Shown: positions 36,255 through 46,422 of the stretch, piece by piece
Numbering within the stretch: position 1 is the first letter of the stretch
How the letters are laid out: each line of letters opens with the position of its first letter
Assembly (NCBI RefSeq): GCF_019134595.1
Contig: NZ_CP077770.1
Coordinates: 1,508,001 to 1,572,000 of the forward strand
Source of the DNA: Pseudoalteromonas shioyasakiensis
GTDB lineage: Bacteria; Pseudomonadota; Gammaproteobacteria; Enterobacterales; Alteromonadaceae
Direction: 5' to 3'
DNA: 64,000 bases
Program-made: the position numbers and the translations under genes
Notes under the pieces: generated by a model
The model's database searches: none
What the model was told of the DNA's origin: nothing
What the model saw: only the letters and a program-made list of their open reading frames with translations

Positions 36255-37769
36255 CTACTCTGTTGTGTGTCGGGTATCACTGCTTGGGCATTCACCCAAT
36301 AATGAAACTTCACCTGTTGCGGTTTCTTGTTCCAGTTTTACCTTAAAGCCCCATAGCCTGTAAAGGTGTTTTAACACTTCATCTTTTGATTTAGCTAACG
36401 GAATATTGTTATGCGGCACATAACGCAGAGTAAGTGAACGATCTCCTCTAATATCAACATTATAGACTTGAATATTTGGTTCGTGATTACTTAGATTGTA
36501 TTGTGCCGACAGGGTTTCACGAACCTGGTGATAGCCCATTTCATCATGAATGGCACCGACATTGAGGGTCGGCTCTTTTTCATGATCAATAATGGTAAAC
36601 AACTTAAAATCACGAATAATTTTTGGCGATAAAAACTGGCTAATAAAGCTCTCGTCTTTAAAGTTTTGCATTGCAAAGTGCAGGGTTTCTAACCAATCGC
36701 TGCCAGCATACTCTGGAAACCATTTCTTGTCTTCTTCTGTTGGGTTTTCACAAATACGGCGAATATCAACCATCATGTTAAAGCCAAGAGCATAGGGGTT
36801 GATCCCTGAATAATAATTGCTGTTGTAGGGCGGTTGATACACCACATTGGTGTGACTTTGTAAAAACTCGAGCATAAAGGCATCGGTGAGCTTACCTTCG
36901 TCGTACAGGTGGTTCAAAATGGTGTAATGCCAAAACGTAGCCCAGCCCTCATTCATCACTTGAGTTTGTTTTTGTGGGTAAAAATATTGCGAAATTTTAC
37001 GCACAATTCGAATTATTTCTCGTTGCCATGACTCTAGCAGCGGCGCATTTTTTTCGATGAAGTACAAAATGTTTTCTTGTGGCTCTTCTGGAAAACGGCG
37101 CTCACGTTTTTTCGACTCTTGCTGCGAAGTCGGTATCGTGCGCCACAACTCGTTGACTTGCGATTGTAGGTAGTCTTCACGTTCTTGTTGGCGTTTTTGT
37201 TCTTCAAAAAGTGAAATACGTTGCGGGCGTTTGTAGCGGTCTACACCATAATTCATTAACGCATGGCATGAATCAATCAGGTTTTCGACCTCGGTAATAC
37301 CGTATTTCTCTTCGCACTTGGCAATGTAATTTTTGGCAAATAATAAGTAATCGATAATTGAGCTGGCATCAGTCCAGGTTTTGAATAAGTAATTGCCTTT
37401 AAAAAATGAGTTGTGACCATAGCAGGCGTGGGCCATTACCAAGGCTTGCATTGGCAGGGTGTTTTCTTCCATTAAATAGGCAATGCAAGGATCTGAGTTA
37501 ATAACAATTTCATAAGCAAGGCCCATTTGCCCACGCTTATAATTTTGCTCTGTTTGAATGAATTTTTTACCATACGACCAGTGGCTGTAGCCAATCGGCA
37601 TACCCACACTCGAATAGGCATCCATCATTTGTTCAGCAGTGATCACCTCAATTTGATTCGGGTAGGTATCGAGTTTATAAATTTTCGCTACCCGCTCAAT
37701 CTCAGTTTGATACTCTGTTAGTAGATCAAATGTCCAATCAGGACCGTCGCTAATACGTTTATCGGCCAT
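36255..37769 (-). CDS. ycgB: SpoVR family protein YcgB
   Basis: 504 residues, full length for the SpoVR family (YcgB in enterobacteria), a stationary-phase protein of unresolved function. Family blocks seen: YPNQIEVITAEQMMDAYSSV, MALVMAHACYGHNSFFKGNY-like segment (ALVMAHACYGHNSFFKGN) and VMNEGWATFWHYTILNHLYD with a possible metal-binding His/Glu arrangement. It is always next to yeaG/yeaH in this lineage, 20 bases after yeaH. Confidence 0.93.
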   Translation of the reverse strand: MADKRISDGPDWTFDLLTEYQTEIERVAKIYKLDTYPNQIEVITAEQMMDAYSSVGMPIGYSHWSYGKKFIQTEQNYKRGQMGLAYEIVINSDPCIAYLMEENTLPMQALVMAHACYGHNSFFKGNYLFKTWTDASSIIDYLLFAKNYIAKCEEKYGITEVENLIDSCHALMNYGVDRYKRPQRISLFEEQKRQQEREDYLQSQVNELWRTIPTSQQESKKRERRFPEEPQENILYFIEKNAPLLESWQREIIRIVRKISQYFYPQKQTQVMNEGWATFWHYTILNHLYDEGKLTDAFMLEFLQSHTNVVYQPPYNSNYYSGINPYALGFNMMVDIRRICENPTEEDKKWFPEYAGSDWLETLHFAMQNFKDESFISQFLSPKIIRDFKLFTIIDHEKEPTLNVGAIHDEMGYHQVRETLSAQYNLSNHEPNIQVYNVDIRGDRSLTLRYVPHNNIPLAKSKDEVLKHLYRLWGFKVKLEQETATGEVSLLGECPSSDTRHTTE

Positions 37770-37789
37770 ACTTTACCTCACTGGCAAGG

Positions 37790-39076
37790 CTATGCGGCGC
37801 CTTGCTGCTGACGATTCTTTTTAAATAATTCACGGAAAATAGGGTAAATGTCCTCAACGCCACGAATGTGTTGCATGGCAAAATTGTCGTGGGTTTGCAC
37901 TATTGATTGATACTCTCGCCATAAACTTTGATGAGCACGGGCAGTAATTTCGATATAGGCGTAATAGCGCACCGCCTTTAATAGTTTATTACGTAAAATT
38001 TCGCCACAGTTTGGCGAATCATCAGCCCAGTTATCACCATCAGAGGCTTGCGCTGCGTAAACATTCCACTCTTCAGGGTTATAGCGCTCGGCGATGATTT
38101 CGTTCATCAGTTTTAATGCACTAGATACTATGGTGCCACCCGTTTCTTGAGAATAGAAAAACTCTTGCTCATCGACTTCTTTAGCTTGGGTATGATGACG
38201 AATATAGACAACCTCTATATTTTTGTAGCTACGAGTTAAAAATTGATAAAGCAGAATATAAAAGCGTTTTGCCATGTCTTTCGTTGCTTGATCCATCGAG
38301 CCAGACACATCCATTAAACAAAACATGACTGCTTTGCTTGTTGGGTGTGGTTGCTTTTCATAATTACGAAAACGTAAGTCGTAATTATCAATAAATGGCA
38401 CTGCTTTAATGCGGTTTTGCAGCTCCTCAATTTGTCGTTCAAGTAAAGCAATTGCCGCCTTGTCTGGCTGCTCTTCAGCTTGTAGCAGAGCGAGCTGACC
38501 CTCAAGCTCAGCAAGGTGACGTTTTTTGCCTGCAGTCATTGCCACTCTTCGAGCAAGCGAGCCTTGCAATGAGCGAACAATATCAATATTACTTGGCATG
38601 CCGTCGTTACAAAAACCAGCGCGATGGGTTTTCATCTGCACCAGTTTATCGAGCTGGTTTTGTTGCAGGTTGGGCAGTTCAAGATCTTCGAACAGTAAAT
38701 CTAAGTATTCATCTTTTGAAATAGAAAATACAAAGTCGTCTTGTCCTTCACCAGAGTCACTGGCTTCACCTTCGCCACTACCACCACCTTGACCGCCTCC
38801 TTGCGGGCGCTTGATTTTGTCGCCCGTAGAAAACTGGTCATTGCCTGGGTGGATCTGTTCACGGTCGCCACCACGTCCTTGATGAAAAATAGGCTCACTG
38901 ATATCACGTTGCGGAATAGAGATACTCTCGCCGCTGGTGGTATCGGTTACACTGCGCTTATTAATGGCATCAGATACCGCTTCTTTAATCTGTTTTTTAT
39001 AACGCCTGATGAACCGTTGACGATTCAAGGTACTTTTGTTTTTTCCATTCAGGCGTCGGTCAATAAAATGCGCCAT
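37790..39076 (-). CDS. yeaH: YeaH (DUF444, von Willebrand A-like)
   Basis: 428 residues. N-terminal basic region ([20 protein letters not shown]), a Gly/Ser/Asp-rich linker (about 85-110), then a VWA-like domain with MIDAS motif MDVSGSMDQ and a downstream Asp-rich segment. Works with the YeaG kinase; deleted strains of E. coli show altered nitrogen-starvation and stress survival. Lies 26 bases after yeaG. Confidence 0.93.
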   Translation of the reverse strand: MAHFIDRRLNGKNKSTLNRQRFIRRYKKQIKEAVSDAINKRSVTDTTSGESISIPQRDISEPIFHQGRGGDREQIHPGNDQFSTGDKIKRPQGGGQGGGSGEGEASDSGEGQDDFVFSISKDEYLDLLFEDLELPNLQQNQLDKLVQMKTHRAGFCNDGMPSNIDIVRSLQGSLARRVAMTAGKKRHLAELEGQLALLQAEEQPDKAAIALLERQIEELQNRIKAVPFIDNYDLRFRNYEKQPHPTSKAVMFCLMDVSGSMDQATKDMAKRFYILLYQFLTRSYKNIEVVYIRHHTQAKEVDEQEFFYSQETGGTIVSSALKLMNEIIAERYNPEEWNVYAAQASDGDNWADDSPNCGEILRNKLLKAVRYYAYIEITARAHQSLWREYQSIVQTHDNFAMQHIRGVEDIYPIFRELFKKNRQQQGAA

Positions 39077-39102
39077 AACAACCCCCTTAAAACAAACGTT
39101 TT

Positions 39103-41025
39103 TTACTGCGATTTTCTAACGCGTAAATACCATTCAGAAAGTAAACGTACTTGTTTTTGGGTATAGCCTTTCTCAACCATACGATTGACAAAGTCTTCGT
39201 GTTTTTTCTGATCTTCAGCCGAGGTTTTCGCATTGAAGGAAATAACCGGCAGCAGATCTTCAGTATTTGAGAACATTTTCTTCTCAATAACTGTGCGAAG
39301 TTTTTCGTAGCTGGTCCAAAGCGGATTCTTGCCTTGGTTGTGGGCACGCGCCCGCAGTACGAAATTAACTATCTCATTACGGAAATCTTTAGGGTTTGAA
39401 ATACCCGCAGGTTTTTCAATCTTCTCAAGTTCTGCGTTAAGAGCTGCACGGTCAAATAACTGGCCTGTATCTGGGTCACGGTATTCTTGATCTTGGATCC
39501 AGAAATCTGCATAAGTGACGTAGCGGTCAAAGATGTTTTGCCCATATTCTGAGTACGATTCTAAATAGGCTGTTTGTAACTCTTTACCGATAAACTCCAC
39601 ATACTGAGGAATGAGGTATCCTTTTAAGTGGCTTAAGTAACGCTCTTCAACATCGGCGGTAAATTGCTCTCGCTCAATTTGCTGTTCAAGAACATAGAAT
39701 AAGTGCACTGGGTTGGCTGCCACTTCAGTGGTATCGAAGTTAAATACCCGCGATAGGATCTTGAACGCAAAGCGAGTAGAAAGCCCTGTCATGCCCTCAT
39801 CAACACCCGCGTAATCGCGGTATTCTTGATACGACTTCGCTTTCGGATCGGTGTCTTTTAAGCTTTCGCCGTCATACACCCGCATTTTTGAATAAATACT
39901 TGAGTTTTCTGGCTCTTTAATACGCGAAAGGGTGGTAAATTGCGCCAGTGTTTTTAATGTGCCCGGTGCACAAGGCGCATCATGTAATTCACTGTTCTCG
40001 AGTAGTTTGTTGTAAATCTTAACTTCTTCAGAAACACGTAAACAATAAGGCACTTTGACGATGTAAACACGGTCTAAAAATGCTTCATTGTTTTTGTTGT
40101 TCTTAAATGTTTGCCACTCAGATTCATTTGAGTGAGCTAAAATCATACCATTAAACGGCAGGGCACTAATGCCTTCTGTGCCGTTATAATTGCCTTCTTG
40201 CGTAGCTGTAAGCAGTGGATGTAGCACTTTGATTGGCGCTTTAAACATTTCTACAAATTCCATTAAGCCTTGGTTCGCTAAACAAAGTGCACCTGAATAG
40301 GCATAGGCATCAGGGTCGTTCTGTGCAAAGTGCTCAAGCTGGCGAATATCTACCTTACCAACTAACGCTGAAATGTCTTGATTGTTTTCATCGCCCGGCT
40401 CAGTTTTCGCAATCGCAACTTGATTTAAAATAGATGGGAAGCGCTTAACCACTCTGAATTGGCTAATATCACCATTAAATTCGCTTAAGCGTTTTGCAGC
40501 CCACGGTGACATCACTGTTTTTAAATAACGCGGTTTAATGCCATATTCTTTTTCTAAAAGTTCAGCGTCTTCATTTGGGTCAAATAACGCTAAAGGGTGG
40601 TCGTTAACAGGCGACCCTTTGATTGAGTAAATAGGTACCTGCTGCATTAAATATTTTAGCTTTTCAGCAATAGATGATTTACCGCCACCTACCGGACCAA
40701 GTAAATACAGTACTTGCTTACATTCTTCTAAGCCTTGCGCAGCATGTTTTAAATAAGAGACGATTTGTTCAATGGCATCTTCCATACCATAAAAATCGTG
40801 AAATGCAGGGTAGCGTGCGACTACGCGATTTGAAAACAGTCTGCTTAAGCGTGCATCGGTTGATGTGTCTATAATTTCCGGCTCACCGATGGCCATCAAT
40901 AGCCGTTCAGGTGCGCTGGCATAAGCTGATTTATCCTTCTTACAGATCTCGAGAAATTCCTCAATACTGTATTCTTCTTCTTGCGCTGCTTCGTATCGTG
41001 ATTGGTAATGCTCAAAAATACTCAT
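39103..41025 (-). CDS. yeaG: PrkA-type serine kinase YeaG
   Basis: 640 residues: N-terminal AAA domain with Walker [10 protein letters not shown] and a C-terminal PrkA kinase-like domain. [20 protein letters not shown] at the start is typical. Preceded by a strong GGAGGT site. In E. coli yeaGH is sigma-54/NtrC dependent; I looked for a GG-N10-GC promoter in the 190 bases upstream and found none, so control here may differ. First gene of yeaG-yeaH-ycgB-usp. Confidence 0.94.
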   Translation of the reverse strand: MSIFEHYQSRYEAAQEEEYSIEEFLEICKKDKSAYASAPERLLMAIGEPEIIDTSTDARLSRLFSNRVVARYPAFHDFYGMEDAIEQIVSYLKHAAQGLEECKQVLYLLGPVGGGKSSIAEKLKYLMQQVPIYSIKGSPVNDHPLALFDPNEDAELLEKEYGIKPRYLKTVMSPWAAKRLSEFNGDISQFRVVKRFPSILNQVAIAKTEPGDENNQDISALVGKVDIRQLEHFAQNDPDAYAYSGALCLANQGLMEFVEMFKAPIKVLHPLLTATQEGNYNGTEGISALPFNGMILAHSNESEWQTFKNNKNNEAFLDRVYIVKVPYCLRVSEEVKIYNKLLENSELHDAPCAPGTLKTLAQFTTLSRIKEPENSSIYSKMRVYDGESLKDTDPKAKSYQEYRDYAGVDEGMTGLSTRFAFKILSRVFNFDTTEVAANPVHLFYVLEQQIEREQFTADVEERYLSHLKGYLIPQYVEFIGKELQTAYLESYSEYGQNIFDRYVTYADFWIQDQEYRDPDTGQLFDRAALNAELEKIEKPAGISNPKDFRNEIVNFVLRARAHNQGKNPLWTSYEKLRTVIEKKMFSNTEDLLPVISFNAKTSAEDQKKHEDFVNRMVEKGYTQKQVRLLSEWYLRVRKSQ

Positions 41026-41215
41026 AGAGACCTCCGAAAACCCGCTAAAATGACGTGTAATTAGATTAAGAGAAAAGCAAAGGTTATTTAAAGCTTAGTC
41101 ACGATTTTGAATTTTTGCGCAAGAAAATTAAGAATTTAATTGAAAAAAGCTCATCTTGATTACGCTTTTTGGCTGAGGGCTTGGCTGCGACTTAGAAGGG
41201 GCGTGCACTGGCAAT

Positions 41216-41241
41216 AAAAAAGACGCCGAAGCGTCTTTTTT
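41216..41241. terminator. Terminator after sodB (bidirectional shape)
   Basis: AAAAAAGACGC / GCGTCTTTTTT stem with CGAA loop; it serves sodB on the minus strand, 22 bases after its stop. Confidence 0.9.
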
Positions 41242-41263
41242 GATTACTGTGTGTAACAGAAGA

Positions 41264-41845
41264 TTAAGCGAAGTTAGCGTTCGCGAAGTCCCAGTTAACT
41301 AATGCCCAGAAACCTTTTAGGTAATCTGGACGAACGTTACGGTAATCGATGTAGTAAGCGTGTTCCCAAAGATCCACAGTTAGGATTGGTGTAACACCTT
41401 CATCAGTTAATGGCGTTGCAGCATTTGATGTGTTTACGATATCAAGTGTGCCGTCAGCTAGTTTAACTAACCAAGTCCAGCTTGAACCGAAGTTGTTTAC
41501 TGCTTTGTCGTTTAACGCTTCTTTGAATGCGTCGAAAGAACCCCATTTAGCGTTGATAGCGTCAGCGATTGCGCCAGTAGGCTCGCCACCGCCGTTTGGA
41601 GATAGGCTGTTCCAGTAGAACGTGTGGTTCCAGATTTGTGCAGCATTGTTAAATACGCCACCTTCTGAAGAACATACGATTTCTTCTAGAGATTTGTTTT
41701 CGAATTCTGTGCCTGGGATCAGACCGTTTAATTTCACAACGTAAGTGTTGTGGTGTTTACCGTGGTGAAACTCTAGAGTCTCTTTTGAAATATGTGGCTC
41801 TAATGCATCGATTGCGTATGGTAGTGACGGTAGTTCAAATGCCAT
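41264..41845 (-). CDS. sodB: Iron superoxide dismutase SodB
   Basis: 193 residues. Metal ligands His27 (EFHHGKHH), His74 (IWNHTFYW), and Asp/His in [10 protein letters not shown]. Gln70 in NAAQIWNH and FGSSWTWLV mark the iron rather than manganese type. Strong GGAGAT ribosome site. Divergent from grxD, sharing a 264-base spacer with palindromic sites, which suggests shared iron/redox control. Confidence 0.96.
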   Translation of the reverse strand: MAFELPSLPYAIDALEPHISKETLEFHHGKHHNTYVVKLNGLIPGTEFENKSLEEIVCSSEGGVFNNAAQIWNHTFYWNSLSPNGGGEPTGAIADAINAKWGSFDAFKEALNDKAVNNFGSSWTWLVKLADGTLDIVNTSNAATPLTDEGVTPILTVDLWEHAYYIDYRNVRPDYLKGFWALVNWDFANANFA

Positions 41846-41918
41846 TTTTTATCTCCATCTTCTTGGTTGATAGTCCACTCAGTTATAGGTAATAGCAAGG
41901 TAAACCGCGCACTTCCCT

Positions 41919-41968
41919 ATACCAAGTGGTATTATAGTGTTACTATAATTGTTGAGTATTTTACTCAA
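41919..41968. promoter_or_regulatory. Palindrome cluster in the sodB-grxD spacer
   Basis: Three adjoining inverted repeats: ATACCAAGTGGTAT (41919-41932); ATTATAGT-GTT-ACTATAAT (41931-41949), which contains a perfect TATAAT -10 box on each strand; and TTGAGTA-TTT-TACTCAA (41952-41968), which resembles an IscR type-1 site except at two symmetric positions. Divergent promoters with operator(s) are inferred. Confidence 0.55.
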
Positions 41969-42109
41969 GTTTTAGCAAACAGCAATGCTATTGCTAAAGA
42001 CTATTTAAAATTGTGGCTACGAATGCCGATTTTAAGTTATATATCTGAGGCCACAGTGAAACTTTTTCAAGGCCAATGTAGTAAGCCAATGTCTTTTTTG
42101 AGGTTGTAA

Positions 42110-42448
42110 ATGGAAACCATCGATAAAATTAAACAGCAAATTTCTGAAAATCCTATCCTTCTTTACATGAAAGGATCACCAAAGTTACCTAACTGTGGTT
42201 TTTCTTCACAAGCATCACAAGCACTTATGGCGTGTGGTGAGCAGTTTGCTTACGTTGACATTCTACTTAACCCAGATATCCGTGCAGAGTTACCTGCATA
42301 CGCAAACTGGCCAACATTCCCACAACTATGGGTAGAAGGCGAGCTTATCGGTGGTTGTGACATTATCATCGAAATGTTTCAACGTGGTGAATTACAGCCA
42401 CTAATCACTGAAACAGCTGCAAAGTACAAAGAAAAAGACGCTGAATAA
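42110..42448 (+). CDS. grxD: Monothiol glutaredoxin GrxD (Grx4)
   Basis: 112 residues with CGFS active site at 29-32 (LPNCGFSSQ), the conserved lysine in LLYMKGSP, and TFPQLWVEGELIGGCDII for glutathione binding. CGFS glutaredoxins carry [2Fe-2S] clusters and work with BolA in iron sensing and cluster delivery. Spacer and direction pair it with sodB. Terminator follows. Confidence 0.95.
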   Translation: METIDKIKQQISENPILLYMKGSPKLPNCGFSSQASQALMACGEQFAYVDILLNPDIRAELPAYANWPTFPQLWVEGELIGGCDIIIEMFQRGELQPLITETAAKYKEKDAE

Positions 42449-42467
42449 TTATATTTAGTGTAGAAAG

Positions 42468-42492
42468 AAGCCGCTGATTGCGGCTTTTTTTA
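42468..42492 (+). terminator. Terminator after grxD
   Basis: AAGCCGC / GCGGCTT stem with TGATT loop and T run. Confidence 0.88.
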
Positions 42493-42503
42493 TATCAAAT
42501 TTA

Positions 42504-43796
42504 TCAAGCTGGCAGCAAAACATGCACGCTTAACCCACCTTGCTCACGGTTATGTAAGCTTATTTGCCCGTGATGTGCTTCAACTATTTCTCTGCAAAGT
42601 GCTAACCCTAAACCACTGCCTGTTGCTTTAGTTGAGTAAAAGGGGATAAGTGCGTTTGCCATTACAGCTTCACTCATGCCTTTGCCTTTATCACTCACAG
42701 TGATGTGTGTGCCACTTACTTCTTGTTGCACAGTTAAGCTGATATCTTCGGGGTTTGAACCCGATTCATAGGCATTTTTTAATAGGTTAATAAGTAACTG
42801 TTCGAGTTGTGTGTGATCAGCATCAGTTGCCACTCGCTCATCAAGTGAGACCTCAACCTGCCACTGACTTTTTAATTGCTCGATGAGTGTCTGCCAGTTA
42901 ATCGTCGACAGTTGAGGGGTGGGTAACTTGGCAAATTTACCATAGCCTTGCACAAACTCATTAAGGTGTTTTATGCGGTCTTCAATGGTGGTAAATACCC
43001 GTTTTAAACGTGGCTCGTCGACTTCTTTTGTTAATAGTTGCGCGCTATGAAGCATAGACGACATAGGCCCTAGTGAGTTGTTAAGCTCATGGCTAATAAT
43101 ACGAATAACTTTTTTCCAAACCTCTACTTCTTGGCGGCTTAGTTCACGGGTCAGTTGTTTAAAAACATATAGTTGGTGAAACTGATTATTAAGTAATAAT
43201 CGCCCTGTTGCCATATGCCAAGTTTGTGATTCTTGATCTGCTTTGTCGAGGGTAAATAAACCATCAACGCCTTTGTGAATCGCACGCGTTAATTGCTCGC
43301 AGCTTGAATCTAATAAGTTTTCAAGCTTGGCGCCTTCAAGGGCTGATTTAGCATCGAGTAAGCTGCGGGCACTGTGGTTGCTATACACAATAAAGCCTTG
43401 GTCGTTAGTCAAAAGCACAGCTTGTGGGGAGCTTTGCAGTACTTTGTCGAGCATCAACTCACGCTGATAAATCCATTGTTTTTCTTGGCGAAGCTGTTTT
43501 GCGGTTTGGTTATAAAGCCGGCATAAATCGCCAAGCTCATCGCTGCCATCATAGGCTAATAATGTGGCCAGCTCACCATCTTTAAAATTAAGCAGTCCGG
43601 TTTCGAGCGAGTTCATACCATCAATGAGCGGGGCTGATAATTGCGCGGCAAAAAATCCGCTTATCAAGGCACAAGCGAGCAGCGCTAATAGGCTATAAAG
43701 TAAGCTTATGCCCGCAAAATAACACACCAACACAAGCGGTAATGCAGATGCTGCAATACACAAAGTTATGATTTTATATCGAAACGAAAAACGCAT
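42504..43796 (-). CDS. NtrY-like membrane sensor histidine kinase
   Basis: 430 residues: two close N-terminal membrane helices (about 9-30 and 32-55) with almost no periplasmic loop, a HAMP-like linker, a PAS domain (about 105-205), the H-box RIISHELNNSLGPMSSML and an HATPase domain (GKGMSEAV, GSGLGLALCREIVEAHHG). It should sense a membrane or cytoplasmic signal and phosphorylate the sigma-54 activator whose stop it overlaps by one base. Last gene of the efflux operon. Confidence 0.88.
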   Translation of the reverse strand: MRFSFRYKIITLCIAASALPLVLVCYFAGISLLYSLLALLACALISGFFAAQLSAPLIDGMNSLETGLLNFKDGELATLLAYDGSDELGDLCRLYNQTAKQLRQEKQWIYQRELMLDKVLQSSPQAVLLTNDQGFIVYSNHSARSLLDAKSALEGAKLENLLDSSCEQLTRAIHKGVDGLFTLDKADQESQTWHMATGRLLLNNQFHQLYVFKQLTRELSRQEVEVWKKVIRIISHELNNSLGPMSSMLHSAQLLTKEVDEPRLKRVFTTIEDRIKHLNEFVQGYGKFAKLPTPQLSTINWQTLIEQLKSQWQVEVSLDERVATDADHTQLEQLLINLLKNAYESGSNPEDISLTVQQEVSGTHITVSDKGKGMSEAVMANALIPFYSTKATGSGLGLALCREIVEAHHGQISLHNREQGGLSVHVLLPA

Positions 43797-45124
43797 TAGT
43801 ACTCAATCTTAAATTTATCAAGCCTGCGATAGAGTGCTTGGCGGCTTAAGCCAAAATGGCGAGCCACTTTAGCAATCACCCCTTTGTACTCACGCATGGC
43901 AAGCTCAATCTCTTGTTTGTTAGGCTCAGCTCTTGTTTGTGTTGGGGTGTTTGTTTCAACTTGTAAGCCAAAATCTGCAAGCTCAATCACCCCTGTGGGT
44001 TTTAAAACTGCAGCACGTTTACAGGCATTTTCAAGCTCACGAACATTACCCGGCCAGCTATGGGCGAGCAGGGCTTTTTCTGTACTAAGCGACAGTGTGC
44101 GCTCAGGTAAAAAGTGTGCGACCAAAGCTAAAATATCATCTGGGCGATGGGCAAGGCTTGGTAAATTTAACTCAATTACATTTAAGCGGTAGTAAAGATC
44201 TTCTCGAAATTGACCTGCTTTAATTGCATGGTTTAAATCTTCATTGGTGGCTGAAATCACCCGCACATTCACTTTACGTGTTTGCGTTGAACCTAAACGT
44301 TCAAATTCACCGGTTTGTAAAATGCGTAATAATTTCATTTGCCCAGAAAGTGGCAAGTTACCAATTTCGTCTAAAAATAGAGTGCCACCATCGGCCGCTT
44401 CAAAACGACCAATACGCTGTTTTGTAATACCGGTATAGGCGCCAGCTTCGGCACCAAATAACTCGGCCTCAATAAGCTCGCTTGGTAAAGCACCGGCATT
44501 AACAGTGATAAAGGGTTTATCAGCTAATAATGAATTGGCCTGTATTATGTGTGCAATGCGCTCTTTACCACTGCCGTTGGGGCCTGTGATCAGCACTGAA
44601 ATATCTGATTTAGCAACTTGAATAGCAAGATTAACAATGTGCTCCATAGCGGTACTTTTATAAACCAAACCCACCAAATCTGCTTGTTGCACGGATGCGT
44701 CACGTTCTTGCTGGTGGCGTGTAAAGGTTTCGTTTTGCTGTTTTGCTTTACCCAGCTCGATTAGGTTATTTACACAAGTAAGTAGCTTGGCGTCGTCCCA
44801 TGGTTTTGGTAAATAATCAGCAGCCCCTGCTTTGACAAGTTCAACGGCAGTAGAAAGCTCTGTCCATGCGGTGATCAAAATAATCGGTAGGTGAGGATTA
44901 ATGTCTCGTAAGGCATAAAAAAGTTCTTTGCCTTCTTCGCCGGAAGTGGTGTCGGCGGTGAAGTTCATGTCTTGAATAACAAGCGCTATGCGTTGGTATT
45001 GTACGGCTTGAATTGCCTCAAACGGGTTACTTGCTGTAACAACATCAAAACCGTGAATTTCGAGTAATAACGACAATGCATCCAAAATGGCTGGGTTATC
45101 GTCGACGATCAGTATTTTTTCCAT
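43796..45124 (-). CDS. NtrC-family sigma-54-dependent response regulator
   Basis: 442 residues: receiver (Asp52 in VIQDMNF), AAA+ sigma-54 activation domain (Walker A GPNGSGKE, Walker B GGTLFLDEIG) and a C-terminal Fis-type helix-turn-helix (GVIAKVARHFGLSRQALYRR). The sigma-54 contact loop reads GAYTGI instead of GAFTGA; the Phe-to-Tyr change is common, the last Ala-to-Ile is not. It lies 81 bases after the efflux permease, across an 11-bp hairpin. Likely target: the palindromes upstream of the same operon. Confidence 0.9.
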   Translation of the reverse strand: MEKILIVDDNPAILDALSLLLEIHGFDVVTASNPFEAIQAVQYQRIALVIQDMNFTADTTSGEEGKELFYALRDINPHLPIILITAWTELSTAVELVKAGAADYLPKPWDDAKLLTCVNNLIELGKAKQQNETFTRHQQERDASVQQADLVGLVYKSTAMEHIVNLAIQVAKSDISVLITGPNGSGKERIAHIIQANSLLADKPFITVNAGALPSELIEAELFGAEAGAYTGITKQRIGRFEAADGGTLFLDEIGNLPLSGQMKLLRILQTGEFERLGSTQTRKVNVRVISATNEDLNHAIKAGQFREDLYYRLNVIELNLPSLAHRPDDILALVAHFLPERTLSLSTEKALLAHSWPGNVRELENACKRAAVLKPTGVIELADFGLQVETNTPTQTRAEPNKQEIELAMREYKGVIAKVARHFGLSRQALYRRLDKFKIEY

Positions 45125-45165
45125 ATTATTGTTTTAGTTATTTTCCTAATAAGGGTGCAAGATGA

Positions 45166-45193
45166 ATGCTACACTGTTAATCCAGTGTAGCAT
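45166..45193. repeat. Intercistronic 11-bp inverted repeat
   Basis: ATGCTACACTG (45166-45176) / CAGTGTAGCAT (45183-45193), loop TTAATC, between the efflux permease stop and the regulator start. No T run follows in the direction of transcription, so mRNA stabilisation or processing fits better than termination. Confidence 0.7.
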
Positions 45194-45205
45194 AGGTTGG
45201 GAGAA

Positions 45206-46411
45206 CTAAATTGTTCGAGTTGCAATGCTCGGTGAGATATTCGCAGCCCGTTTTGCAGGGGCAAGTACCGCTAATAAACTCATAACGAACACTGCCAGCG
45301 CTGTAGCAAGTACGTAACTAATATCAAGCTGAGCAATTGAAAAGTGCTGCATCAGTAATTGCCCTAAATACACGGCAGCAATCACACCAATCACCAAGCC
45401 AACAACACATATCATGGCGTTTTCAACTAAGAAGTAGCTGATGATGGCAGATTTTCTGGCGCCTAAAGCGCGGCGAGTACCTATTTGTTTAGTGCGCTTA
45501 CTAATATTGAATAGCGTTAGGCCGAAAATACCCAGGGCCGTCACCAACACTAAAATAGTAATAAGTACAATCAGCATGCGCATCATTAATGTATCTTCTG
45601 CCATGTATGACTCTTTATCGTCATCTAAGCCACGAATGCGAGAAATTACACGTTTGTTGTAGTTTTTCAGCATGGCTTCTTCAACACGGTTCATGACTGA
45701 TTGACGTTGACCAGGCTCTGTTCTAACCACAAAACGTGCATTTGTACCAGGCTTAATAAAAGGCAGCAGTGCTACGTTATCTGGGCGGCTGTCTTTAAGC
45801 CATGGGCCCTTCATAAGATCAATTACACCAATTATTTTCATTGGAATATCACCAAAATAGACAGTTTGGCCTAAACCATTGCCGTCAGGGAATAGCTCAT
45901 CGAGTAGAGTTTTAGTGACAACGGTTACTTTTGAAAGCTCATCATAGTTATCGGTGACAATCACTTCATCTTCGGTGTAGTTACGCCCACCAATGAGTTT
46001 TACACCATAGGTATTGATACCATGCTCATCGATAAACATGTATGAAGTACGGGCTGATTTACTCTCTTCAGGTGCTGGTTTTAAGCTAAAATCAGACGAA
46101 GAACCACTGCCCGAAAGCGGTGTGTTGCTCGAATAAGCAGCATCGACTACCCCAGGTATTTGACGAAGCATGGCTTCATCAAGCTCATATTGCTGAGACG
46201 GTGACACATCTTTGCCAAACATCATGACATTAAAAACGAAAATGTCTTGTTCAGGGTAGCCTGTTTCTTGGCTTAAATAGCTAATCCTGTCTTGAATAAT
46301 AAACGCCGCATTACTAACAATTGCAGTGGTGATGGCAATTTGGATCAGTAATAAAATAGCGCCAACTTTTGAGCGGCATAAGGCGTGAAAGATAGGTTTA
46401 ATTTCTAACAT
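45206..46411 (-). CDS. MacB-like ABC permease (FtsX family), second copy
   Basis: 401 residues: one N-terminal membrane helix, a large periplasmic MacB core domain (about 45-275) and an FtsX domain with three C-terminal helices (VLITILVLVTALGIFGLTLF and two more; cytoplasmic RALGARKSAIISYFLVENA). Half of a heterodimeric type VII ABC mechanotransmission system with the next gene upstream; 11-base gap. Substrate unknown. Confidence 0.87.
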   Translation of the reverse strand: MLEIKPIFHALCRSKVGAILLLIQIAITTAIVSNAAFIIQDRISYLSQETGYPEQDIFVFNVMMFGKDVSPSQQYELDEAMLRQIPGVVDAAYSSNTPLSGSGSSSDFSLKPAPEESKSARTSYMFIDEHGINTYGVKLIGGRNYTEDEVIVTDNYDELSKVTVVTKTLLDELFPDGNGLGQTVYFGDIPMKIIGVIDLMKGPWLKDSRPDNVALLPFIKPGTNARFVVRTEPGQRQSVMNRVEEAMLKNYNKRVISRIRGLDDDKESYMAEDTLMMRMLIVLITILVLVTALGIFGLTLFNISKRTKQIGTRRALGARKSAIISYFLVENAMICVVGLVIGVIAAVYLGQLLMQHFSIAQLDISYVLATALAVFVMSLLAVLAPAKRAANISPSIATRTI

Positions 46412-46422
46412 GGGTGTCTTCC

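Noticed and set aside
41026..41215. Sigma-54 promoter for yeaG as in E. coli
   Set aside because: No GG-N10-GC pair in the right orientation was found in the upstream 190 bases.
41867..42109. 80-codon open frame ahead of grxD
   Set aside because: Covers the divergent promoter region with palindromes, has no ribosome site and no recognisable composition.
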